This document shows positions 57,008 through 64,000 of a stretch of DNA of 64,000 bases, one piece after another. The position numbers were made by a program, and so were the translations under genes. Positions within the stretch are counted from its first letter, which is position 1; each line of letters starts with the position of its first letter. Origin of the DNA: Pseudozobellia sp. WGM2. Lineage in GTDB: Bacteria > Bacteroidota > Bacteroidia > Flavobacteriales > Flavobacteriaceae. The notes beneath the pieces were generated by a model. The model searched no databases. It had not been told where the DNA came from and saw only the letters and a list, made by a program, of their open reading frames with translations. Location: positions 310,001 to 374,000 of the forward strand of contig NZ_JADNYK010000001.1 of the NCBI RefSeq assembly GCF_017810075.1, read 5' to 3'.

Positions 57008-58213
57008 ATGTTAGGCGGTAAAAACATCCTTTTAGGCATTACCGGAGGGATTGCCGCTTACAAGACTACCTTTCTCGTTCGTTTATTGATAAAAGCTGGT
57101 GCTAACGTAAAAGTAATTTTAACGGATAGTGCCAGCTCTTTTGTTTCTCCACTTACGCTAGCGACACTTTCTAAAAACCCTGTACTTTCTACATTTATTA
57201 ATGAGGATGAAGGAGCAACGGATTGGAATAATCATGTCGAATTGGGGCTTTGGGCAGATATGATGTTGATAGCCCCGGCTACGGCCAATACATTGTCGAA
57301 AATGGCTAATGGTACCTGTGATAATTTACTGCTGGCGTCTTATTTATCGGCTAAATGCCCAGTTTTTTTTGCGCCGGCGATGGATTTAGATATGTACCAA
57401 CATCCTTCTTCTAAGTCATCTTTTGAAAAATTACGATCGTTTGGTAATATTATGATACCGGCAACTTCAGGTGAGCTCGCCAGTGGTCTTCATGGAGAAG
57501 GTCGTATGGCAGAACCGGAAGACATTGTCAGCTTTATAAAGAAATATCTATCAGAAGGGCTTCCCTTAAGTGGGAAAAAAGTTATGATTACCGCGGGCCC
57601 AACCTATGAAGCTATTGATCCAGTACGTTTTATAGGTAACCATGCTTCAGGCTTAATGGGGTATGAACTTGCCAAAACTGCGGCAAATTTGGGAGCGGAG
57701 GTCATTTTAGTTTCCGGGCCTACTCATATAGGGTTAAATCATGATCTGGTGGAAATTAAAAAAGTAGTTTCTGCTGAAGAAATGTATGATTGCGCGCATG
57801 CTTATTATAAACACATGAATATTGTTATCTGTGCTGCGGCGGTGGCAGATTATCGACCAAAAACGGTAGCGGATCAGAAGATAAAGAAAAAAGATTCAGA
57901 CCTTTCACTTGAGTTGGTGAAGACTAAAGATATTTTACTTTCCCTTGGGGAAGATAAGCAAAAGCAGTATTTGGTAGGTTTTGCCCTCGAGACCGAAAAT
58001 GAGATGGAAAATGCCAAAGCCAAACTGAAAAAGAAAAATCTAGATGCTATTGTGCTCAACTCTTTGAATGACAAGGGTGCCGGTTTTGGTCATTCAACGA
58101 ACAAAATTACGTTTATAGATAAGAATTACGCGATTAATTCGTTTGAACTTAAGAGCAAAGCGGCTGTGGCCGAAGATATATTTGCTGAAATTTTGAAACG
58201 ATATTATGCGTAG
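57008..58213 (+). CDS. coaBC: Phosphopantothenoylcysteine decarboxylase/synthetase
   Basis: 401 residues. The N-terminal CoaC flavoprotein has GITGGIAAYKT, the active-site His in NHVELG, the PATANT loop and PAMDLDMY. The C-terminal CoaB has VMITAGPTYEAIDPVRFIGN and the KIKKKDSDLSLELVKTKDI tail. Together they make 4'-phosphopantetheine, the precursor of coenzyme A. Compared with the E. coli enzyme as I recall it, the Asn of PAMNxxMW is Asp here (Asp126), and the Cys of the ACG clamp is Ser (Ser159 in LASG). Its end overlaps the DUF4835 gene by 8 bases. Confidence 0.96.
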   Translation: MLGGKNILLGITGGIAAYKTTFLVRLLIKAGANVKVILTDSASSFVSPLTLATLSKNPVLSTFINEDEGATDWNNHVELGLWADMMLIAPATANTLSKMANGTCDNLLLASYLSAKCPVFFAPAMDLDMYQHPSSKSSFEKLRSFGNIMIPATSGELASGLHGEGRMAEPEDIVSFIKKYLSEGLPLSGKKVMITAGPTYEAIDPVRFIGNHASGLMGYELAKTAANLGAEVILVSGPTHIGLNHDLVEIKKVVSAEEMYDCAHAYYKHMNIVICAAAVADYRPKTVADQKIKKKDSDLSLELVKTKDILLSLGEDKQKQYLVGFALETENEMENAKAKLKKKNLDAIVLNSLNDKGAGFGHSTNKITFIDKNYAINSFELKSKAAVAEDIFAEILKRYYA

Positions 58214-59093
58214 CTTATTTGTACTTTTTCTTTTTATTCTATTTGGCGGTTTTCTTCAGGCGCAAGAGTTGAACTGCTTGATAACTATAAACGCTGATCA
58301 AGTTTCCCAAACAAATCAACAGGTTTTCAAAACTTTAGAACGTTCCCTCAATGATTTTGTAAATAAAAACAAATGGACAAATCGCACCTACAAGGAAAAC
58401 GAAAGGATAAATGCCCAAATGTTTATTACTATAACAAATTACGAGTCTAATCGTTTTGAAGGTAACATTCAAATTCAATCCTCTCGACCTGTATTCAATA
58501 CTTCTTATGAAACACCAGTTTTTAATTATAAGGACGGTCAATTCAATTTTGAATATTTAGAATTTCAGCCCTTAGTTTTCAATGAAAATGTATTTGACTC
58601 CAATTTAGTAGGTGTTATTTCGTACTACGTTTATGTAATTCTAGGTTTAGATGCCGACACCTTCGCTTTAGAAGGGGGTACCGAACACTTTAGAAAGGCG
58701 CAACAAATTACTACGCAAGCACAGGGTACTAGTTATTCAGGTTGGGATCAGAATACCGATCGTAGCCGTTTTGAACTTATCGATAACTTATTGTCGAATA
58801 CATATCGTGAGTACCGTATTGCTATGTATAATTATCATAGAAAAGGGCTTGATATTTTAGGTGATAATAACAGTACGGGCAAACAAGTAATCGCAGGTAC
58901 AATGAAGCTTTTCGAAACCATGATTAAAAGACGACCTAATGCTTTTTTGATTCAAACATTTTTTGATGCTAAATCAGAAGAAATTCAAAATGTCTTTTCT
59001 GATGGCCCTAAGGTCGATATAATACAGCTTAAGGAGACACTGAATCGAGTGGCGCCCTTGTATTCCAGTACTTGGAATGATATTCAATACTAA
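58206..59093 (+). CDS. Secreted DUF4835 protein, possible type IX secretion component PorD
   Basis: 295 residues with a signal peptide (ending LQAQELNC). The conserved DUF4835 core is visible: CLITINADQVSQTNQQVF, FITITNYESNRFEGNIQIQSSRPV, and FEYLEFQPLVFNE, YYVYVILGLDADTF. Some databases name this family PorD of the type IX secretion system; I am not certain of that evidence. The position between coaBC and recN is typical in Bacteroidetes. It is probably periplasmic or outer-membrane associated. Confidence 0.88.
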   Translation: MRSLFVLFLFILFGGFLQAQELNCLITINADQVSQTNQQVFKTLERSLNDFVNKNKWTNRTYKENERINAQMFITITNYESNRFEGNIQIQSSRPVFNTSYETPVFNYKDGQFNFEYLEFQPLVFNENVFDSNLVGVISYYVYVILGLDADTFALEGGTEHFRKAQQITTQAQGTSYSGWDQNTDRSRFELIDNLLSNTYREYRIAMYNYHRKGLDILGDNNSTGKQVIAGTMKLFETMIKRRPNAFLIQTFFDAKSEEIQNVFSDGPKVDIIQLKETLNRVAPLYSSTWNDIQY

Positions 59094-59117
59094 TTCTTTC
59101 AGTATGCATTTATAAAT

Positions 59118-59125
59118 TATCTTTG
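59118..59125 (+). promoter_or_regulatory. -7 promoter box for recN
   Basis: TATCTTTG lies 23 bp before the GTG start at 59149, so recN may also be transcribed separately from coaBC-DUF4835. Confidence 0.5.
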
Positions 59126-59148
59126 CGTGACGCAATGAAAATTTATAC

Positions 59149-60801
59149 GTGCTAACAAATCTTTCTATAAAAAATTACGCTTTAATTGATAACCTGAACG
59201 TATCGTTTGAAAGCGGCTTTACATGTATCACAGGAGAGACCGGAGCGGGTAAATCTATCTTGCTGGGCGGTCTTGCCTTGGTGTTGGGTAAACGTGCTGA
59301 TTTAAGCGCTCTGCGTGACAAAGAGGCCAAATGTATTATCGAAGCCGAATTTCAAATCGATAAGTATGGTTTAAAGCCTTTCTTTAAGACGAATGATTTA
59401 GATTATGAAGATGTAACTATTGTAAGGCGAGAAATTCACCCAAGTGGAAAATCGAGGGCATTTATAAATGATTCACCGGTGACTTTGGGTATTCTGGCAA
59501 AATTGGGTGACAGTTTAATCGATGTGCATTCGCAACACCAGACCATGCGCTTGACCGAGAATGATTTTCAATTAAAGGTAATCGATGCATTGGCCGACAA
59601 TAGTGATATTCTAGTCGATTATAAATCTCAACTGAGTAAGTTCAAAAGGACATCCAAAGAACTGGAAGATCTTATCGAATTTCAAAAGGCGACGATAAAA
59701 GAACATGATTATAATAGTTTTTTACTTCAAGAGCTAGAAGCAGCGCCTCTCAAACCTGGAATTCAAGAAGAACTTGAAGAGCAGTACGAACAGTTGAACA
59801 ATGTCGAAAACATAATTGAGCTACTTTCTGGCGGTCATCAATTACTTAACGATGAACAAGCGGGGGCGGTTAACCTCTTGACCGAATTGAAGCAATTGAC
59901 AAATAAATTATCCGCTTACGGTAATCAATATGTAGAACTGAATAAACGAATTGAGTCTCTGTTTATCGAGGCCGACGACATTGCAAACGAGTTTCAAAAT
60001 CTGCAAGAGGTTACCGAAGCAGACCCGCAGGCTCTAGAGGAAATTAATGTCAAACTTCAACAATTGTACGATTTGCAGAAAAAGCATGGAGTGCAAGAAG
60101 TCTCAGAATTAATGGAAATAAAGACAGAACTTGCTGAGAAAGTAGATGCGGCGGAAAACATCGAATCAGAAATTTCGAATAAAGAAGCTGAAGTTGATAA
60201 AGTGAAAAAAGAGCTATTGTCCTTCGTGAAGCAGATAAGTGAAAGACGAAGCAAAGTGCTACCTAAATTAAAACAACAGCTAGAAAACAGCTTAAAAACC
60301 CTAGGTATGGCAAGCGCCAGCTTTGATATTGGTTTAAATACAGTTCAAGAGTTCAAGAGTAATGGTTCAGATGAATTGACCTTTCTTTTCTCGGCCAATA
60401 AAGGGGGTGCATATGGCGAATTGAAAAAGGTGGCCTCTGGCGGAGAGTTGTCGCGTATAATGTTGACTATTAAAGCGATACTTGCAAAATACGAAAACTT
60501 GCCAACCATGATGTTCGATGAAATTGATACTGGGGTTTCTGGTGAAATATCTAACCGCATGGGAGAAATTATGCAAGTAATGAGCGAGAATATGCAAGTT
60601 TTTTCGATTACTCATTTACCGCAGGTAGCGTCGAAGGGCGATTACCATTATAAGGTTTTCAAAGTGGAGGAAGCATTCGTTACACGCACCAAAATGAAAA
60701 AGCTGAATGCCGATGAAAGGGTAGTGGAGTTAGCCGAAATGTTGGGAGGTAAAGATATTTCTGATTCCGCAATGGCCCATGCCAGACAATTGTTGAACTA
60801 G
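59149..60801 (+). CDS. recN: DNA repair ATPase RecN
   Basis: 550 residues, starting at GTG. SMC-like architecture: N-terminal Walker A GETGAGKSILLGG, long central coiled coils (about 155-370), then the ABC signature VASGGELSRIMLTIK and Walker B MMFDEIDTGVSG. RecN acts early at double-strand breaks. All motifs are intact. Confidence 0.96.
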   Translation: MLTNLSIKNYALIDNLNVSFESGFTCITGETGAGKSILLGGLALVLGKRADLSALRDKEAKCIIEAEFQIDKYGLKPFFKTNDLDYEDVTIVRREIHPSGKSRAFINDSPVTLGILAKLGDSLIDVHSQHQTMRLTENDFQLKVIDALADNSDILVDYKSQLSKFKRTSKELEDLIEFQKATIKEHDYNSFLLQELEAAPLKPGIQEELEEQYEQLNNVENIIELLSGGHQLLNDEQAGAVNLLTELKQLTNKLSAYGNQYVELNKRIESLFIEADDIANEFQNLQEVTEADPQALEEINVKLQQLYDLQKKHGVQEVSELMEIKTELAEKVDAAENIESEISNKEAEVDKVKKELLSFVKQISERRSKVLPKLKQQLENSLKTLGMASASFDIGLNTVQEFKSNGSDELTFLFSANKGGAYGELKKVASGGELSRIMLTIKAILAKYENLPTMMFDEIDTGVSGEISNRMGEIMQVMSENMQVFSITHLPQVASKGDYHYKVFKVEEAFVTRTKMKKLNADERVVELAEMLGGKDISDSAMAHARQLLN

Positions 60802-60873
60802 TTGTTTTGCATCAATTTTTGAACTTCGTTTTTCAAGGCTATCCTATTTTTAAATTTGATGCCCTGATTTAAT

Positions 60874-60902
60874 TACCTTTGTTAACATTTTAAATATATT
60901 TG
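60874..60902 (+). promoter_or_regulatory. Two candidate -7 boxes for fabI
   Basis: TACCTTTG (60874-60881) and TATATTTG (60895-60902) both match TAnnTTTG and precede the ATG at 60933. A TTTG at 60855-60858 could be the -33 element of the first (15-bp spacer). Confidence 0.45.
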
Positions 60903-60932
60903 AACCTTTAACCCAGTCAAATCAAATTACAC

Positions 60933-61742
60933 ATGTCATATAACTTACTAAAAGGAAAAAAAGGAATAATTTTTGGAGCTTTGGACGAAAATTCCATAGC
61001 GTGGAAAACTGCTGAAAGAATTCATGAAGAAGGAGGAACTTTTGTTCTTACCAATGCCCCGGTGGCCATGCGTTTGGGTCAAATCAAGCAATTGGCAGAA
61101 AAGACGGGATCTGAGATAATTCCGGCCGATGCTACAAGCGAAGAAGATTTGGCAAATTTGGTTAGTCAGTCTATGGAAATTTTAGGTGGTAAAATCGATT
61201 TTGTACTTCACGCCATTGGTATGTCTATCAACGTTAGAAAAGGTCGTTCTTATACCGATGAGAAATATGATTTTACAACTAAAGGTTGGGATGTATCCGC
61301 ACTATCTTTTCATAAGGTTTTACAAAGCCTTTATAAGGCGGATGCCATGAACGATTGGGGTAGTATAGTTGCGCTAACTTATATGGCGGCGCAACGTGTA
61401 TTTCCAGATTACAACGACATGGCCGATAATAAGGCCTACTTAGAATCTGTTGCCCGAAGTTTTGGCTATTTCTTCGGTAAAGAGAAGAATGTTCGTGTAA
61501 ATACCATTTCACAATCTCCGACCCCTACCACTGCTGGTCAAGGGGTTAAAGGGTTTGATGGTTTTATTAACTATGCAGAAAAAATGTCGCCTTTGGGTAA
61601 TGCTACGGCATTGGAGTGTGCCGATTATACAGTAACTCTTTTCTCAGATTTGACCAAGAAAGTTACCATGCAGAACCTTTTTCATGATGGCGGTTTTTCG
61701 AACACCGGTGTAAGCAAAGAGGTCATCGAGCAATTCTCGTAG
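60933..61742 (+). CDS. fabI: Enoyl-[acyl-carrier-protein] reductase FabI
   Basis: 269 residues, a short-chain dehydrogenase fold. The nucleotide-binding start KGIIFGALDENSIAWKTAERI lacks the classical GxxxGxG, as FabI does. The active site Tyr-x6-Lys is in DYNDMADNKAY, with HAIGM as the NAD loop. It performs the last reduction in fatty acid elongation and is the triclosan target in other bacteria. It stands alone between recN and a glycosyltransferase. Confidence 0.95.
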   Translation: MSYNLLKGKKGIIFGALDENSIAWKTAERIHEEGGTFVLTNAPVAMRLGQIKQLAEKTGSEIIPADATSEEDLANLVSQSMEILGGKIDFVLHAIGMSINVRKGRSYTDEKYDFTTKGWDVSALSFHKVLQSLYKADAMNDWGSIVALTYMAAQRVFPDYNDMADNKAYLESVARSFGYFFGKEKNVRVNTISQSPTPTTAGQGVKGFDGFINYAEKMSPLGNATALECADYTVTLFSDLTKKVTMQNLFHDGGFSNTGVSKEVIEQFS

Positions 61743-61810
61743 AGATCAAAACTTTCGATATCTAACCTAACTTAGTTAAAGCAATTTACTTTGTGTAGGT
61801 CAAATGGGTA

Positions 61811-61830
61811 TTGAACTTTAAATAGTTCAA
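61811..61830 (+). promoter_or_regulatory. Hairpin reaching the glycosyltransferase start codon
   Basis: TTGAACT (61811-61817) and AGTTCAA (61824-61830) form a 7-bp stem. The last base is the A of the ATG at 61830. It could limit translation; this is an inference from complementarity. Confidence 0.3.
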
Positions 61831-62870
61831 TGAATTTATCTTTTTCATTTATCGTTCCGGTTTTTAATAGGCCAGATGAAATAGAAGAATTGTTAGCTAG
61901 TCTAATGGTTCAGACCTATGATAGACCATTTGAAGTCGTAATCGTTGAAGATGGGTCAACTATAAGTTCAAGAGATCGAGCTCAGGCCTTTAAGGATCAA
62001 GCTAATAGCTTGATTACCATTTCTTATTATGAGAAACCCAACTCTGGTCCTGGAAATTCCAGAAACTTTGGAATGAAAAAAGCGAAGGGCAATTATTTCA
62101 TAATACTTGATTCCGATTGCATCGTTCCAAAAGGGTATTTAGAGACCGTAAATGAATCGCTTCGGTCTGAATTCGTTCACTGCTATGGTGGGCCAGATGC
62201 TGCTCATGAGTCTTTTACTCTAGTACAGAAGGCTATTAATTACGCAATGACTTCTGTACTGACCACCGGAGGTATACGGGGGAACAAAAAAGCGGTGGGC
62301 AAATTTCAACCCCGAAGCTTTAATATGGGAATTTCGAAGGAAGCTTTTGAGGCGACGAATGGTTTTGGTCTCATACATCCGGGAGAAGACCCTGATCTCA
62401 CTTTTAGAATTTGGGCCCAGGGGTATGATTCAAAGCTGATTCAAGATGCCTTTGTATATCATAAAAGACGTATAGATTGGAAAAAATTCTATAATCAAGT
62501 GACCAAATTTGGTAAGGTTAGACCAATACTGAATAAATGGCATCCACATACGGCTAAAATTACCTACTGGTTTCCGTCGCTGTTTCTAATGGGTTTATTC
62601 TTTGCAGTGCTATTAATATTCGTGAATATTAAATTGCCATTTTATTTGTATGTCGTGTATTATGCTCTAATATTTATCGATTCATTGATAAAAAACAGAA
62701 ATTTGGCAATAGCTTTATTGTCTCTTTTTGCGGTAAGCACTCAGTTTCTCGGTTACGGACTCGGTTTTTTAAAATCAAGTATCTTGGTTAACTTTAACAA
62801 AAGCAGGGCCGAAGTATTGTTTCCTGAACTTTTTTTTAAACCCAACAATGTTGCTGATACAAAAGATTAA
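61830..62870 (+). CDS. Family 2 glycosyltransferase with C-terminal membrane helices
   Basis: 346 residues. GT2 motifs are FSFIVPVFNRPDEIEELL, EVVIVEDGS, the DSD metal motif in IILDSDC, and GEDPDLTFRIW. Two to three transmembrane helices lie near the C-terminus (about 245-315). It transfers a sugar in envelope glycan or glycolipid synthesis. It overlaps the following YbbR gene by 23 bases. Confidence 0.92.
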   Translation: MNLSFSFIVPVFNRPDEIEELLASLMVQTYDRPFEVVIVEDGSTISSRDRAQAFKDQANSLITISYYEKPNSGPGNSRNFGMKKAKGNYFIILDSDCIVPKGYLETVNESLRSEFVHCYGGPDAAHESFTLVQKAINYAMTSVLTTGGIRGNKKAVGKFQPRSFNMGISKEAFEATNGFGLIHPGEDPDLTFRIWAQGYDSKLIQDAFVYHKRRIDWKKFYNQVTKFGKVRPILNKWHPHTAKITYWFPSLFLMGLFFAVLLIFVNIKLPFYLYVVYYALIFIDSLIKNRNLAIALLSLFAVSTQFLGYGLGFLKSSILVNFNKSRAEVLFPELFFKPNNVADTKD

Positions 62871-63810
62871 AAACGGTCTTAAAAAACGCAAGGTCAAGAT
62901 ATTTCTTATATTCCTACTTTGCTCAGCCTTGATTTGGTTCATCAATAGCCTTTCGAGGTCATACGTTAACGATTCGGTTTTTGATTTAGAATATGTTAAT
63001 GTGCCCGAAGGGTTTTTGTTTGAAAGTGCCTCGAAGTCAGAAATTGATGTTAAGTTAAGGGCTGGGGGTTTTCAGTTTTTGCGTTTTAACTTTATTAATA
63101 AAAAGGTATTTATAGACCTTACCGAATTAGAGAAGAAGGCCTCTACCTTTTATGCTAGTCCGTTAGTGTATCGCAAACAAATTGAGAAGCAACTACCGGG
63201 AAATATGTCTCTTCTAGAAATAGATAATGATACGTTATTTTTTCAAATGTTAGCTGTCAAATCTAAAAAAGTACCTATAAAGCCAAGGGTAGAATTGAAT
63301 TTGGTGAAGAATTACCTTTTAGATGGTAAAATGACGGTTTCCCCTGATTCTGTTACTATTACAGGGCCTGCTGTAGAAATCGATACCATCGAATTCATAA
63401 ATAGTGAAAAAATACAGCTTCCTGATATGGCATCAAACTTTTCAAAAGATGTTGATTTACTGCAGTCTCCCGAATTAGAGAATACCACATATTCGAAGTA
63501 TCGGGTAACCCTAAGTGGTGAAATAGCGCGATTTTCAGAAAAGGTTTTTAAACTTCCTATTGAAAAGATTAATTTTCCCCAAGGGGCCCAGGTCAAAACT
63601 TTTCCTGAAGAGGTGCAGCTTTTATGTAAGGCTAAAATTTCTAGGCTTAAAGAGCTTGATGAAAGTGATTTTAAAATAATTGTGGATTATAGGTCACTTG
63701 AAAATTCAAACTCCAATGAAATTGAGCTTAAACTGACCAAAAGGCCGGAAGGTGTGCATAGTGCAAATCTTATGGAGAAAAAGGTCGAATTTTTACTGAA
63801 GCGCGAATGA
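62848..63810 (+). CDS. YbbR-domain membrane-anchored protein
   Basis: 320 residues. One N-terminal transmembrane helix (about 17-33) follows a basic start, and then come YbbR-type beta repeats ([33 protein letters not shown]). In Firmicutes, YbbR (CdaR) proteins regulate the diadenylate cyclase CdaA encoded next to them; no cyclase gene is seen here. It starts inside the glycosyltransferase gene and its TGA overlaps the coaE ATG. Confidence 0.88.
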   Translation: MLLIQKIKNGLKKRKVKIFLIFLLCSALIWFINSLSRSYVNDSVFDLEYVNVPEGFLFESASKSEIDVKLRAGGFQFLRFNFINKKVFIDLTELEKKASTFYASPLVYRKQIEKQLPGNMSLLEIDNDTLFFQMLAVKSKKVPIKPRVELNLVKNYLLDGKMTVSPDSVTITGPAVEIDTIEFINSEKIQLPDMASNFSKDVDLLQSPELENTTYSKYRVTLSGEIARFSEKVFKLPIEKINFPQGAQVKTFPEEVQLLCKAKISRLKELDESDFKIIVDYRSLENSNSNEIELKLTKRPEGVHSANLMEKKVEFLLKRE

Positions 63811-64000
63811 TTACGGTAGGTTTGACTGGTGGTATAGGTAGTGGTAAGACAACTGTTGCCGGCATGTTTGAAGATTTAGGTGTTCCTGTATATAATTCTG
63901 ATAAGCAGGCCAAAGAGCTAATGAATACTTCTCAAGAGGTGGTTAGTGCTATTAAGAAATTATTAGGTGATGAGGCGTATTACCGAGATAAAATAGATAG
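63807..64000 (+). CDS. coaE: Dephospho-CoA kinase, N-terminal part
   Basis: The first 64 codons are in the window; the gene runs off the right end. The P-loop [12 protein letters not shown] and the following [12 protein letters not shown] (the Asp of the substrate site) are intact. It phosphorylates dephospho-CoA, the last step of coenzyme A synthesis; the earlier enzyme CoaBC is 5.6 kb upstream. Its ATGA start overlaps the YbbR stop. Confidence 0.95.
   Translation, partial: MITVGLTGGIGSGKTTVAGMFEDLGVPVYNSDKQAKELMNTSQEVVSAIKKLLGDEAYYRDKID

Overview
The window is a gene-dense, AT-rich piece of a Bacteroidetes chromosome, almost certainly from the family Flavobacteriaceae. The evidence is the gene content (SusC-like TonB-dependent receptors with carboxypeptidase-regulatory N-domains, DUF4249, DUF4294, DUF4835, DUF6095, DUF6495-like proteins, monomeric NADP isocitrate dehydrogenase, a SerB-SerA fusion), the near absence of strong Shine-Dalgarno sequences, and promoters with the Bacteroidetes -7 box TAnnTTTG. 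A marine genus such as Maribacter or Zobellia is a guess from overall resemblance. I saw no insertion sequence, prophage, CRISPR array, tRNA or rRNA gene.

Layout. 1-6.7 kb: end of a TrmH-type RNA methylase, an SRPBCC protein, then a minus-strand block (lipoprotein amylase, a CarboxypepD-reg protein, a DEAD-box helicase with a structured leader, a membrane protein, RdgB). 6.7-12.4 kb: a methyltransferase-like membrane protein, a SatD/DUF3307 operon behind two matching inverted repeats, a SerB-SerA fusion, a bestrophin channel and RlmH. 12.5-17.3 kb: nadC-yihY-DUF2147-priA. 17.3-22.7 kb: a LytTR response regulator, the rpsF-rpsR-rplI operon and a large TonB receptor. 22.7-33 kb: hisS, a NUDIX hydrolase, an M42 peptidase, small conserved proteins, a DUF4249/TonB receptor pair and icd.

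33.0-33.75 kb is the only long gene-free stretch. It holds a candidate small RNA of about 155 nt with both a good promoter and a good terminator, plus an AT-rich inverted repeat. 33.7-37.7 kb: rplS, trmD, a GNAT protein, a coiled-coil membrane protein and an HtrA protease. 37.8-41 kb is a cell-wall group (dapF, GNAT, mltG, a lysozyme-like protein). 41-47.4 kb is minus-strand dnaA with a tyrosine phosphatase and a methylase, then a divergent thioesterase, and a YigZ-EamA-HAD-ribD operon. 47.5-50.4 kb: prmC and ligA. 50.4-54.1 kb: a 55-residue membrane protein, a polytopic membrane protein and a 5'-nucleotidase split into two genes. 54.2-64 kb is plus-strand housekeeping: DUF6913-like, dapA, bamD, an omega-like RNA polymerase subunit, coaBC, DUF4835, recN, fabI, a glycosyltransferase, YbbR and the start of coaE.

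Most of the window is core metabolism and information processing. The least explained signals are the candidate small RNA near 33.2 kb, the SatD operon with its paired operators and cyclase-like motifs, and the possible pseudoknot in the DEAD-box helicase leader.
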